DNA from: CAYXLI01 sp964464925
GTDB taxonomy: Bacteria > Acidobacteriota > Terriglobia > Bryobacterales > Bryobacteraceae
Assembly: GCA_964464925.1 (NCBI GenBank)
Contig: CAYXLI010000034.1
Coordinates: 1-60,731 of the forward strand
Direction: 5' to 3'
Length of the DNA stretch: 60,731 bases
In this document: positions 42,085 through 50,070 of the stretch, one piece after another
Layout: each line of letters opens with the position of its first letter
Numbering within the stretch: the stretch's first letter is position 1
Notes under the pieces: model-generated
The model's database searches: none
The model's input: only the letters and a program-made list of their open reading frames with translations
What the model was told of the DNA's origin: nothing
Made by a program: the position numbers and the translations under genes

Positions 42085-43041
42085 ATGCGGCCCGCTATTC
42101 TGTTCTTCGTGACTGCATTGGCTGCATCGCCGTCCGTCATCATCGATACGGACGCTGGTAGCGATGATATGTTGGCCATCTCCTACCTGCTCGCCCACAA
42201 GGAGCTGAAGATTGAGGCTATCGTTGTCGCGAATGGTCTCGCGCACGTGGAGCCGGGCGCGCGGAATCTGCTGCGCCTGTGCGCGCTCGCTGGACGGGAT
42301 GACATTCCGGTCTACATCGGCGCATCGAAGCCGAGCGGCGGCAATCGTGAGTTTCCCGAAGCCTGGCGAAAAGGATCGGATGAACTCGGCGCCAAACTTC
42401 CGGACGCGCACAGGAAGCCGGAGACAGAAACGGCTGCTGCGTTCTACAAAAAGCGGTTGAGCCGTCCTTCCCCCGATCTGCAGATTCTGGCACTCGGACC
42501 GTTGACCAACTTCAACGAATCCGCCGCGCTGTTGAAGGATGTGGGTGAAGTCGTAATTATGGGCGGGGCGATAGAAGTACCGGGAAATCTCGGCGACGGA
42601 GGATTCTTCAAGACCAGCAATACAACCGCGGAATGGAATATCTACGTCGATCCGGCCTCGGCCGCCAAAGTATTTGGATCGGGTGCACGCATCCGGCTGA
42701 TCCCTCTCGACGCCACAAACAGGGTGAAGATCGAAAAACCCTACCTGGAAGGTTTCCAGAAGGACGCACGATCTCCGCTTGCACGTTATGTAGCCGATGT
42801 TCTGGAAGCAAACCGTGAACACATCGAGAAGGGCTTCTATTATGCCTGGGACCCGCTCGCCGCTGTTGCGCTGCTGCATCCCGATGTTGCGAAATTCACG
42901 AAAATGACAGTCTCCGTGAAGCAGAAGGCGCCGGAAGATGGCCGAACCGCCAAAGGGAAGGGACGCTCCAACACTCAGGTAGCGCTGGATGCAGACTCCG
43001 CGAAGTTCGACGGCTTCTATCGGCGGGCGCTCATCCCCTGA
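42085..43041 (+). CDS. exported nucleoside hydrolase
   Basis: A 318-residue inosine/uridine-preferring nucleoside hydrolase. The calcium-binding motif DTDAGSDD near residue 19 is the family signature (canonical DTDPGxDD), and LQILALGPLTN, MGGAIEVPGN and the C-terminal FYYAWDPLAAVAL complete the pocket. The first 16 residues (MRPAILFFVTALAASP) form a signal peptide, so salvage would occur in the periplasm. The gene ends at a shared terminator with tatA. Confidence 0.9.
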   Translation: MRPAILFFVTALAASPSVIIDTDAGSDDMLAISYLLAHKELKIEAIVVANGLAHVEPGARNLLRLCALAGRDDIPVYIGASKPSGGNREFPEAWRKGSDELGAKLPDAHRKPETETAAAFYKKRLSRPSPDLQILALGPLTNFNESAALLKDVGEVVIMGGAIEVPGNLGDGGFFKTSNTTAEWNIYVDPASAAKVFGSGARIRLIPLDATNRVKIEKPYLEGFQKDARSPLARYVADVLEANREHIEKGFYYAWDPLAAVALLHPDVAKFTKMTVSVKQKAPEDGRTAKGKGRSNTQVALDADSAKFDGFYRRALIP

Positions 43042-43051
43042 AATGCGAAAA

Positions 43052-43074
43052 CCCCGCACATAGCCTGTGCGGGG
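43052..43074 (-). terminator. Rho-independent terminator of tatA
   Basis: Arms CCCCGCACA (43052-43060) and TGTGCGGGG (43066-43074) with a 5-nt loop. Read on the minus strand the hairpin is followed by TTTTCGC, the T-run expected for tatA. Its position just after the nucleoside hydrolase stop means it may also act on the plus strand. Confidence 0.8.
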
Positions 43075-43144
43075 TACGCATTGTACGACTAAAACTGATT
43101 ACCGCGCCGGATACCGCCCATACTGCGGGCAGCTCACGAAGCCC

Positions 43145-43318
43145 TTATGCTTGCTTCTTTTCGTCGGTCTTATCCGCTTCGGACTTCAAAGAGTCTTTAA
43201 AGTTCCGGATGCCTTCGCCTAAACCCTTCGCCACCTCAGGAATTTTCTTGCCACCGAACAGCAGCACTGCTATCGCGAGAATGACGACGAGCTCCATAGG
43301 ACCAATCGTTCTGCCCAT
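43145..43318 (-). CDS. tatA: Sec-independent protein translocase TatA/TatE
   Basis: A 57-residue TatA-type pore subunit: N-terminal helix GPMELVVILAIAVLLFGGKKIPEVAKGLGEGI, the hinge FGGKKIP, and an acidic/basic tail. The longer frame starts at 43405 but ATG 43318 fits the family. It exports folded Tat proteins, several of which are in this window. There is no tatC nearby. It ends about 70 bp before its terminator. Confidence 0.93.
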   Translation of the reverse strand: MGRTIGPMELVVILAIAVLLFGGKKIPEVAKGLGEGIRNFKDSLKSEADKTDEKKQA

Positions 43319-43389
43319 GCGGTCTCCTTCGTCCGTGAGATTGTCACGTACACTGAGATTGTAACACGCGTGCCCCGTGTCAACCCTCC

Positions 43390-43542
43390 ATGCCGAAATT
43401 CCCAAAATTCGATCAGAAGGCCGAAGTAAGGAAGCTCGCGCGCGAGCGCGTCGGCACGGTCAAGCCTTCCCGGCCAATAGAAGAAAAGCCAACCCGCAAA
43501 AAGCCGAAACATAAAAAGAAGCACATCGAAGAAGGGACCTGA
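43390..43542 (+). CDS. small basic protein, unknown
   Basis: A 50-residue lysine/arginine-rich frame (MPKFPKFDQKAEVRKLARER, then a tail with KKPKHKKKH) too short for standard calls. It ends 5 bp before the YihY start and is therefore likely cotranscribed with it. No clear ribosome site is visible. The charge suggests nucleic-acid or ribosome binding, but no family is recognised; a chance frame is possible. Confidence 0.45.
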   Translation: MPKFPKFDQKAEVRKLARERVGTVKPSRPIEEKPTRKKPKHKKKHIEEGT

Positions 43543-43547
43543 CCAGA

Positions 43548-44393
43548 TTGTTCGAAACGGCTGTGCCCCCGGAAAAACGTGCACTGCTCGCACGTCTCTG
43601 GAGCCCTTGGAAACCCACGCTGCGGTACTGGATGGAAACCGAAGTACACGTGTACGCATTCTCCATCGCGGCGAACATCCTGCTCTCGTTCTTCCCGTTT
43701 CTCATCGTCATGGTGGGTCTGTGCGATTCCTTCGGCTGGCGGGGAGCGAAAGGTGCCATCTTCATCGCTCTTCGCGACTATTTCCCCGATCAACTAGGCG
43801 ACTTCATCACGCGTAACCTGAAAGACGTCATGGAGAAGATCAGGCACCTTCCGCTCATCTCCGTGCTCCTTTTGTTCTTCACCGCCAACGGCGTGTTTGA
43901 GCCGCTGGAAGTGGCCTTGAATCGCGCGTGGGGGGCAGCGAAGAACCGGAGCTTCCTCAAGAACCAGGTGGTAAGCCTCGGCCTCATTTTCCTTTGCGGA
44001 GCCCTGGCCCTGCTCTCAACAGTGCTGACGGGCTTGAATCGGGAAGTACTTACGTCTCTCACCGGCAGCCAGATGTGGAACAACGTCGGCAGCGTCGTTT
44101 TCTTTAAGGCTGCCGCGCTGCCCATCTCCATTCTCATGCTGTTCCTCGTGTACTGGATCTTACCGAACGTCCAGGTGCCCCCTCTGCGCGTGCTGCCGGC
44201 CGCAATTGTGATTGGCATCGTGCTCGAAGCTTTCAAGTATCTGAACCTTCTCCTCTGGCCCTGGTTCTACGCGAAGCTGCGCCGCGAGTACGGACCCTTC
44301 GTGAACTCCGCTGCGATTCTATTCCTCGGTTTCTTCTCGGCGATGATCGTGCTCGCGGGCGCCGAATGGAGCTCGAGGCGGCGCGATCGTTGA
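43548..44393 (+). CDS. YihY/virulence factor BrkB-family membrane protein
   Basis: A 281-residue inner-membrane protein with about six hydrophobic helices. YihY features include WMETEVHVYAFSIAANILLSFFPFLIVMVG near the N terminus, a central FEPLEVALNRAWG and PNVQVPPLRVLPAAIVIGIVLEAFKY. The start is TTG 43548. The family is often annotated as ribonuclease BN by historical error; its real role is unresolved. It follows the small basic gene and is separated by 64 bp from the GHMP kinase. Confidence 0.9.
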   Translation: MFETAVPPEKRALLARLWSPWKPTLRYWMETEVHVYAFSIAANILLSFFPFLIVMVGLCDSFGWRGAKGAIFIALRDYFPDQLGDFITRNLKDVMEKIRHLPLISVLLLFFTANGVFEPLEVALNRAWGAAKNRSFLKNQVVSLGLIFLCGALALLSTVLTGLNREVLTSLTGSQMWNNVGSVVFFKAAALPISILMLFLVYWILPNVQVPPLRVLPAAIVIGIVLEAFKYLNLLLWPWFYAKLRREYGPFVNSAAILFLGFFSAMIVLAGAEWSSRRRDR

Positions 44394-44457
44394 TTAGATC
44401 CTCCTGCGGTCACCACTTGCGCCTCACCCTGCGTTCTCGCTAGCCTGCAAGTTGCCG

Positions 44458-45465
44458 ATGAAAATCACTGCTAAGTCTCCTTGCCGGGTGGATCTCGCCG
44501 GAGGCACCCTCGATATCTGGCCGTTGTACCTCTTCCACCAGAACGCCGTGACCGTGAACTTCGCCGTTGACCGGTATACAACGTGCGAAATCACCACGCG
44601 CACCGACAAGAGAATCCTCCTCCGGTCAACCGACCAGCAGCGTCAGGAGGAGTTCGATTCTCTCGACGCCCTGCTTGCTGCGAAGAAATATCGCTTGCCC
44701 CTGCTCGCGCACGTCACGCGCTTCTTCCGCCCGGGAAAGGGTTTTGAGATGCTCACGAACTCGGAGGCACCCGCCGGCGCCGGCATTTCCGGCTCCTCCG
44801 CGCTGATCATCGCCATCGCCAGTGCATTCAACAAGCTCACGCAGGGGGGCTACAGCATCGAGAAAATCCGCGAGATCGCTCAAAATATCGAGGCGCAGAT
44901 CATTCACGTACCGACCGGCTGCCAGGATTACTATCCCGCCATGTACGGCGGCGTCAGTGCTGTCGAACTCACCCCCGCGGGCATTGTCCGCAAGGCCATA
45001 TCAGTAGATCTGAATGACCTGAATCAGCGCATCGTTCTTGCCTATACCGGCGAGCCGCGCAATTCGGGCATCAACAACTGGGAAGTCACCAAGGCGCATA
45101 TCAACGGCGATAAAGTCGTTTTCAGGAACTTCGAACGCATCGCGGAGATCGCCCACGGCATGCGCCAAGCGCTCGATCGCGCCGATTGGAATGAAGTGGC
45201 CAGGCTGCTCCGTGCGGAGTGGGAACACCGTAAAAAGAATGCGCCGGGAATAACCACGCCGTTGATCGACAAGCTGGTCGACGCCGCAAAGCGTGCCGGG
45301 TCGAAAGGTGCGAAGGTCTGCGGCGCGGGCGGCGGCGGCTGTGTGTTCTTTCTGGTCGAACACGGACGTAAGGACGCGGTGTCCAAAACAATCGAGGAGA
45401 ACGGAGGACAAGTGCTGCCCGTACAAGTGGCTCCGCGAGGTGTCCAGGTGAGGAGCGCCGGCTGA
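44458..45465 (+). CDS. GHMP-family sugar kinase (HddA-like)
   Basis: A 335-residue ATP-dependent kinase: KITAKSPCRVDLAGGTLDIWP at the N terminus, ATP loop EAPAGAGISGSSALIIA (glycine-rich PxGxGxSSA), IHVPTGCQDYYPAMYGG, and KVCGAGGGGCVFF at the end. Layout fits heptose-phosphate or galactose kinases such as HddA, which feed surface-polysaccharide precursors. ATG 44458 is preferred over TTG 44452. It precedes the CPBP protease by 4 bp. Confidence 0.88.
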   Translation: MKITAKSPCRVDLAGGTLDIWPLYLFHQNAVTVNFAVDRYTTCEITTRTDKRILLRSTDQQRQEEFDSLDALLAAKKYRLPLLAHVTRFFRPGKGFEMLTNSEAPAGAGISGSSALIIAIASAFNKLTQGGYSIEKIREIAQNIEAQIIHVPTGCQDYYPAMYGGVSAVELTPAGIVRKAISVDLNDLNQRIVLAYTGEPRNSGINNWEVTKAHINGDKVVFRNFERIAEIAHGMRQALDRADWNEVARLLRAEWEHRKKNAPGITTPLIDKLVDAAKRAGSKGAKVCGAGGGGCVFFLVEHGRKDAVSKTIEENGGQVLPVQVAPRGVQVRSAG

Positions 45466-45469
45466 GAGC

Positions 45470-46321
45470 ATGGAATTCACCCTACCGGGCCAGAAGCTCG
45501 GTCTCATCCTGCGCGTAGGACTTTTTCTGCTGATCGTGTTTCTCAGCATGCCCCTCTTCGGCTGGATATTCGCGCTCAGCGGGCGTTTGCTGCAGTCGGC
45601 ATTGACCGTCTTCGCGGCTGCCACGGTTGCGAACGCACTCGCTCTGCGCGTATTCGAACGCATGCCGCTAACCGCCATTGGGTTGCACTGGACCATCGGT
45701 TCGCAGCGTAACTTGCTCCTCGGCTTCTTAGGCGGTGCCGGGGCCGCTCTACTCGTCTTGCTTCCGCCGTTGCTGAGCGGATTCGCCGAATTGCGTCCTG
45801 CGCCGGACCAGCCGTTCGAATGGCCGAACCTTCTCTTCGTCACGGTGGTGCTGTTATTTGGCGCAGTCGGCGAAGAGATGCTGTTTCGTGGCTACGGCTT
45901 TCAAGTGCTTATCCGCGGCCTTGGGGCGTTCGCTACCATCCTGCCTGTCAGCGTGCTGTTCGGCTTCGCGCACATGGATAATCCGAATGCCACTTGGCTC
46001 GGCGTCCTTAACACGATTGGGTTCGCGATCCTGTTCGGCTATGCTTTCCTGCGCAGCGGCGACTTGTGGCTACCCATCGGACTCCACTTCGGCTGGAACC
46101 TGGTGCTCCCGCTGTTCGGCGTCAACCTCAGCGGCTTTACAATGGGATTGACAGGGTTCGCAATGCACTGGAAAGTGAGCGATATCTGGAGCGGCGGAAA
46201 CTACGGGCCGGAAGCCAGCGTCCTCACTTCTGCGATTATGATTTTGCTGCTGCTGTATCTGGCGAAAGCTCCCGTCTACAAGCACGTGGCTCCCCTGTTA
46301 CAGCCCCTGCCGGAGGCTTGA
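45470..46321 (+). CDS. CPBP-family intramembrane metalloprotease
   Basis: A 283-residue protein with about seven membrane helices and the CPBP/Abi motifs: GAVGEEMLFRGYGFQ (EExxxR), FGFAHMDNP (FxxxH), and LPIGLHFGWNLV (HxxxN). These form the glutamate/histidine active site in the membrane, as in CAAX proteases. The substrate is unknown. Its TGA overlaps the ATG of the next gene by one base (TGATG), so translation is coupled. Confidence 0.92.
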   Translation: MEFTLPGQKLGLILRVGLFLLIVFLSMPLFGWIFALSGRLLQSALTVFAAATVANALALRVFERMPLTAIGLHWTIGSQRNLLLGFLGGAGAALLVLLPPLLSGFAELRPAPDQPFEWPNLLFVTVVLLFGAVGEEMLFRGYGFQVLIRGLGAFATILPVSVLFGFAHMDNPNATWLGVLNTIGFAILFGYAFLRSGDLWLPIGLHFGWNLVLPLFGVNLSGFTMGLTGFAMHWKVSDIWSGGNYGPEASVLTSAIMILLLLYLAKAPVYKHVAPLLQPLPEA

Positions 46322-47106
46322 TGTACGCTCGATGGGGCCTCATCCCGATTCTGAGTCTTTCTCTGTTCGCCGACTCCCAAAAGCTCAACGTCGAACAGCG
46401 CATTGAAATCGTCCGCGGATTGACAGCGGAGTACGCCACCGCGAAGATCATCCTCCCCCGCTCGAAAAAACCCCTCCCGCTCGATTCCAAGGGGAACTGG
46501 GACAAGAAGGTTTGGGACGATGCCGGAAAAGAACTCGGCCCGGCCGCACGCGCCGGCGATCTCGTGCAGGTCACGAAGGTCACGATCGAGGACGATAGAA
46601 TCCTGCTCGAAATCAACGGTGGACTGAAGGGCAAGCGCAAGTGGTACGAGAATATCGAGGTCGGCATGGGCACCAGCACGCGGCCAGTTTCGAGTGGTCA
46701 GAATACATCGGCTCCCGGCGGCACGAACCTGGCTCTCCGGTTCGAGGGTAAGGTCCCGCCGATGCAGGCTTCAGACGTGAAGAAAATGCTTGCGCCCATT
46801 TTGGATTTCGAAAAGCGGAGCGCCACCGAGCAAGTGATGGATACCCTTCCGCCCGAGATCAAGCAGGCGGTGAAAGAGAACCGCGCAGTGGAAGGAATGG
46901 ATCGCGAGCAGGTGATTCTGGCCCTTGGGAAACCGCGTACGAAGACCAGAGAAACCAAGGACGGCCTGGAAACCGAGGATTGGATTTACGGCAATCCGCC
47001 GGGCAAAGTCACGTTTGTCACTTTCGCGAACAGCAAAGTCATCAAGGTAAAGGAAGCCTACGCGGGCCTCGGCGGCCAGACCATGCCGAAGTTGCCGACT
47101 CAATAG
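46321..47106 (+). CDS. exported protein of unknown function
   Basis: A 261-residue protein with a short signal peptide (MYARWGLIPILSLSLFADS). It contains a conserved-looking middle part and a late segment resembling a BamE/SmpA-type fold (GMDREQVILALGKPRTKTRETKDGLETEDWIYG, then VTFVTFANSKVIKVKEA). The start is set by the TGATG overlap with the CPBP gene. A longer open frame begins at 46066 but lies inside that gene. Function unknown. Confidence 0.75.
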   Translation: MYARWGLIPILSLSLFADSQKLNVEQRIEIVRGLTAEYATAKIILPRSKKPLPLDSKGNWDKKVWDDAGKELGPAARAGDLVQVTKVTIEDDRILLEINGGLKGKRKWYENIEVGMGTSTRPVSSGQNTSAPGGTNLALRFEGKVPPMQASDVKKMLAPILDFEKRSATEQVMDTLPPEIKQAVKENRAVEGMDREQVILALGKPRTKTRETKDGLETEDWIYGNPPGKVTFVTFANSKVIKVKEAYAGLGGQTMPKLPTQ

Positions 47107-47130
47107 CCCGGCCGCGCAACATCCTCCCGC

Positions 47131-47436
47131 TTATCTCCAATACCCGCGATTGAAACGATACGCTCGCCCACGCGGAGCCCAGTATCCGGGAACCCACATG
47201 GCACGAGGCCTGGGCGGACGCATCCAACTGCCCGGAATCCAAACCCAGCGTGCCCCCCGCAGGTCCCAGAATCCATCGCACCACACGTACCCCGGCCCCG
47301 GCGCATACCCAAGCACGCCGTAGCGCGGTGGAGGCGGCGGAGGGATCCGTCCGTAATAGTAAGGCGAATGCGCGCATGCGCTGATGCTGCCCACCAGGAG
47401 AAGTGCGAATGGAAGAATCGCTTTCGGAAATTGCAT
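47131..47436 (-). CDS. YXWGXW-repeat lipoprotein
   Basis: A 101-residue lipoprotein with lipobox SISAC (Cys21), a proline run and several YxWxxG/W repeats (VWCDGFWDLRG, VWIPGSWMRPP, MWVPGYWAPRG). It is exported and likely attached to the outer membrane. Repeat proteins of this kind are common in envelope-rich bacteria, but their function is unknown. Divergent from the glycine-zipper gene. Confidence 0.78.
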   Translation of the reverse strand: MQFPKAILPFALLLVGSISACAHSPYYYGRIPPPPPPRYGVLGYAPGPGYVWCDGFWDLRGARWVWIPGSWMRPPRPRAMWVPGYWAPRGRAYRFNRGYWR

Positions 47437-47560
47437 AGTGACTTATCCCCTTCGCTTCAAGGAACGTAGCTGCCAAAACCCCAGTTTCGCGTCTGTAGAT
47501 TATTTTTCGTTCACCCACGTGGCACGCGGCGTGCATCCTTCTCTACCCGTGGAGGAATCT

Positions 47561-48130
47561 ATGAAATCACTCTTTTTACCGGTCGCAGTGGTCGCGCTGT
47601 CGTTAACTGCTTCAGCGCAAATGACTATTCCAAGTGGGACGAATATCCATATCAGGACGAACGAGTCGATCGACTCGAAGAACTCCGATGTAAACCGCGT
47701 ATATTCTGCCCAGGTGGATAAGGATGTTTCAGACGCCAACGGAAATGTCCTGATTCCTCGCGGTTCGAATGCTGACTTGGTTGTCCGTAAGACCAGCAAG
47801 GACAATCTGGCACTCGATCTTCAATCTGTAACGGTCAATGGACAGCGATATTCCGTGAATGCGGCGGAACAGAATCGCGCCGGAAGCGGGAGCCGCGGAA
47901 TCGGTAAGAATCGCCGTACCGCCGAAATGGTCGGCGGCGGCGCAGCTCTCGGCGGCCTGTTAGGTGCCATTGCCGGCGGAGGCCATGGTGCGGTACTTGG
48001 CGCAGTTTTAGGAGCGGGTGCAGGCGCCGGAGTTCAGGTACTGACGAAGGGTAAGGAAGTCAGGGTACCGGCCGAAACGGTCCTGACATTCCCGCTGGAG
48101 TCTTCACTTCAACTGAGTCCAATGCGCTAA
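47561..48130 (+). CDS. exported glycine-zipper protein
   Basis: A 189-residue protein with signal MKSLFLPVAVVALSLTASAQ, a beta part (MTIPSGTNIHIRTNESIDSK...) and a late glycine-zipper segment (GGGAALGGLLGAIAGGGHG, then GAVLGAGAGAGVQ), then VRVPAETVLTFPL. GGAGG six bases before ATG 47561 fixes the start. The layout resembles Gly-zipper outer-membrane or surface proteins. Its end overlaps the zinc-ribbon gene by 4 nt tail to tail. Confidence 0.8.
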   Translation: MKSLFLPVAVVALSLTASAQMTIPSGTNIHIRTNESIDSKNSDVNRVYSAQVDKDVSDANGNVLIPRGSNADLVVRKTSKDNLALDLQSVTVNGQRYSVNAAEQNRAGSGSRGIGKNRRTAEMVGGGAALGGLLGAIAGGGHGAVLGAVLGAGAGAGVQVLTKGKEVRVPAETVLTFPLESSLQLSPMR

Positions 48131-48399
48131 AGAAACGCCACGGTCTTCATGCCGGAAACATCGAAACGCTTCCGGCAACGCATGTTCTTGCAGACGACTT
48201 TGTCGTCGATCAGGACCATGTAACTCTGTGACTTTTGAAATCGCGCGCGGTCGCGTTCGTCCGCTCCAGGCGGGATTCGGTCCTTCTTGGTGCGGACGAT
48301 CCAGCGCAGATCGTAAGTATCTGACGTGCGGCACATCGGACAATTCAGGGTGGCAGATTTTGTAGTCTGCGATTCGTGGAAAAATGCGCGCTCGTCCAT
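48127..48399 (-). CDS. small zinc-ribbon protein, unknown
   Basis: A 90-residue protein with two Cys pairs, Cys20-x-x-Cys23 (NCPMC) and Cys70-x4-Cys75 (VCKNMRC), forming a plausible zinc ribbon around a central region rich in charged residues. ATG 48399 is preferred over the upstream one at 48426. No family is recognised. It is convergent with the glycine-zipper gene and head to head with the transpeptidase gene. Confidence 0.65.
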   Translation of the reverse strand: MDERAFFHESQTTKSATLNCPMCRTSDTYDLRWIVRTKKDRIPPGADERDRARFQKSQSYMVLIDDKVVCKNMRCRKRFDVSGMKTVAFL

Positions 48400-48453
48400 C
48401 CCCAAGCATTGTATGCCGACAGGCACAAAAGCGGAAGCTGCTGAGGTGATTGA

Positions 48454-49398
48454 ATGTTACGTACTTTATTTTTGACACTGGTCCTCGTGACCGTTCCCTA
48501 CGCCGGCGCGGCTCCCAGACATTCCACGCGCAGCCGTCTGCGCGAATCCGGCCACAATGAGAGCCGGATTCTTCAAGCGCAGGTGCTCATGGATCGCGCC
48601 GGCATTTCCGTTGGCGAGATTGACGGAACAACCGGCGCAAACTTCCGCCGCGCCGTCATGGGCTTCCAAAAGAAAAATGGCCTCCCTCAAACCGGCGAAC
48701 TCGACGCCGCGACTTGGGGTGTCTTGGCCAAGGACTCGGCACCGGCTTTGGTCCCACACACCATCACGCCGGATGAAATCGCCGGGCCCTTCGTGGAGAA
48801 GATACCGGCTGACATGATGGAGCAGTCCAAACTTCCCGCCTTGAGCTATGAAAATCCGCAAGAGGAACTGGGGGAGAGGTTCCACTGTAGTCCCGCGCTT
48901 CTCGCAAAATTGAACCCTGGGAAGGACCTCACGAAACCTGGAGAAGAAATTCAGGTTCCGAACATCCGAGCCGCTATTACGGCGAAGGCAGCCTCAGTCG
49001 TCGTCAGCAAATCCGAAGTGACGGTCACTGCCCTCGATTCGGCGGGAAAGGTCATCGCGCAGTACCCCGCAACAATTGGGAGTGAACACGATCCGCTGCC
49101 GATCGGCGACTGGCAGGTTGCCAATATAACCAGGAACCCCGTGTTCAACTACAATCCCGGCCTGTTCTGGGACGCCGAGCCCACTCACTCGAAGGCAAAG
49201 ATTCCAGCCGGTCCCAACAATCCGGTCGGAGTCGTTTGGATCGGGCTCACAAAGGAGCATTACGGAATTCACGGCACGCCGAATCCGGCTTCAGTTGGCC
49301 ACGCTGAATCTCATGGTTGTATTCGCCTCACGAATTGGGATGCTATCGAACTGGCCGGCATGGTTGCGAAAGGGACGCCGGTCCACTTGACTGAATAA
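48454..49398 (+). CDS. L,D-transpeptidase with peptidoglycan-binding domain
   Basis: A 314-residue exported enzyme: signal (about 1-20), PG_binding_1 domain (about 38-92, SRILQAQVLMDRAGIS...), a LysM-like segment (about 140-168), and the YkuD catalytic domain with the HGTPNP loop and SHGCIRLTN (Cys289 nucleophile). It makes 3-3 cross-links or attaches proteins to peptidoglycan. It is followed by a LytM peptidase after 2 bp, forming a cell-wall pair. Confidence 0.93.
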   Translation: MLRTLFLTLVLVTVPYAGAAPRHSTRSRLRESGHNESRILQAQVLMDRAGISVGEIDGTTGANFRRAVMGFQKKNGLPQTGELDAATWGVLAKDSAPALVPHTITPDEIAGPFVEKIPADMMEQSKLPALSYENPQEELGERFHCSPALLAKLNPGKDLTKPGEEIQVPNIRAAITAKAASVVVSKSEVTVTALDSAGKVIAQYPATIGSEHDPLPIGDWQVANITRNPVFNYNPGLFWDAEPTHSKAKIPAGPNNPVGVVWIGLTKEHYGIHGTPNPASVGHAESHGCIRLTNWDAIELAGMVAKGTPVHLTE

Positions 49399-49400
49399 CC

Positions 49401-50063
49401 ATGGGAAAGATAATCGCCATTCTCCTCGCGCTTATCGTTGTGGTTGGTGGTACGGGCTACTACTTGGGCCGCCAAAGTGTGATTGCCGGAAATCAGCATG
49501 CGGCGCTCGTGATTCCGCCTGCGCCTACGCCCATACCGGCCGCGCCTTCAGAGGAAACCCGGAACCGGATACCGGATGTTCAGCCGCAGCCCCAGCCGTT
49601 GCCCGTCTCGTCTGTGGAACCACATGTTTCTCTGCCTATAGCGGGCCTTACTGAGAAGGACATGCATGACACATTTAACGAGGCGCGAGGCTCCGGACGC
49701 AAACATGAAGCGCAGGATATTCTCGCGCCGCGCGGCACCCCCGTGCTCGCTGCCGGAGAGGGTGAGGTCAAGAAGCTTTTTCTGAGCAAGCCCGGAGGAA
49801 TCACTCTCTATCAATTCGATTCCACGGAGCGATATTGCTACTACTACGCGCATCTGGATAGCTACGCTCCCGGCATTGTGGAAGGCATGAAACTACATCG
49901 CGGCCAAGTGATTGGTTACGTCGGTACAACGGGAGACGCTGACCCGGGTACGCCCCACCTGCATTTCGCGATCTTCGAACTCGGCCCGGAGAAGCACTGG
50001 TGGCAAGGCACACCCGTGAATCCGTACCCGCTTCTCATGAACGCGCTCAGTCCCCGTCGATAA
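49401..50063 (+). CDS. M23/LytM family metallopeptidase
   Basis: A 220-residue protein with an N-terminal membrane anchor (about 4-24), a Pro-rich linker and an M23 domain. The zinc ligands are in RKHEAQDIL and PHLHFAIFEL, with YYYAHLDSYAPGI and HRGQVIGYVGTTG as the family core. It likely cleaves peptide cross-bridges in peptidoglycan, complementing the adjacent L,D-transpeptidase, and precedes the M1 peptidase by 7 bp. Confidence 0.92.
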   Translation: MGKIIAILLALIVVVGGTGYYLGRQSVIAGNQHAALVIPPAPTPIPAAPSEETRNRIPDVQPQPQPLPVSSVEPHVSLPIAGLTEKDMHDTFNEARGSGRKHEAQDILAPRGTPVLAAGEGEVKKLFLSKPGGITLYQFDSTERYCYYYAHLDSYAPGIVEGMKLHRGQVIGYVGTTGDADPGTPHLHFAIFELGPEKHWWQGTPVNPYPLLMNALSPRR

Positions 50064-50070
50064 TCGAAGA

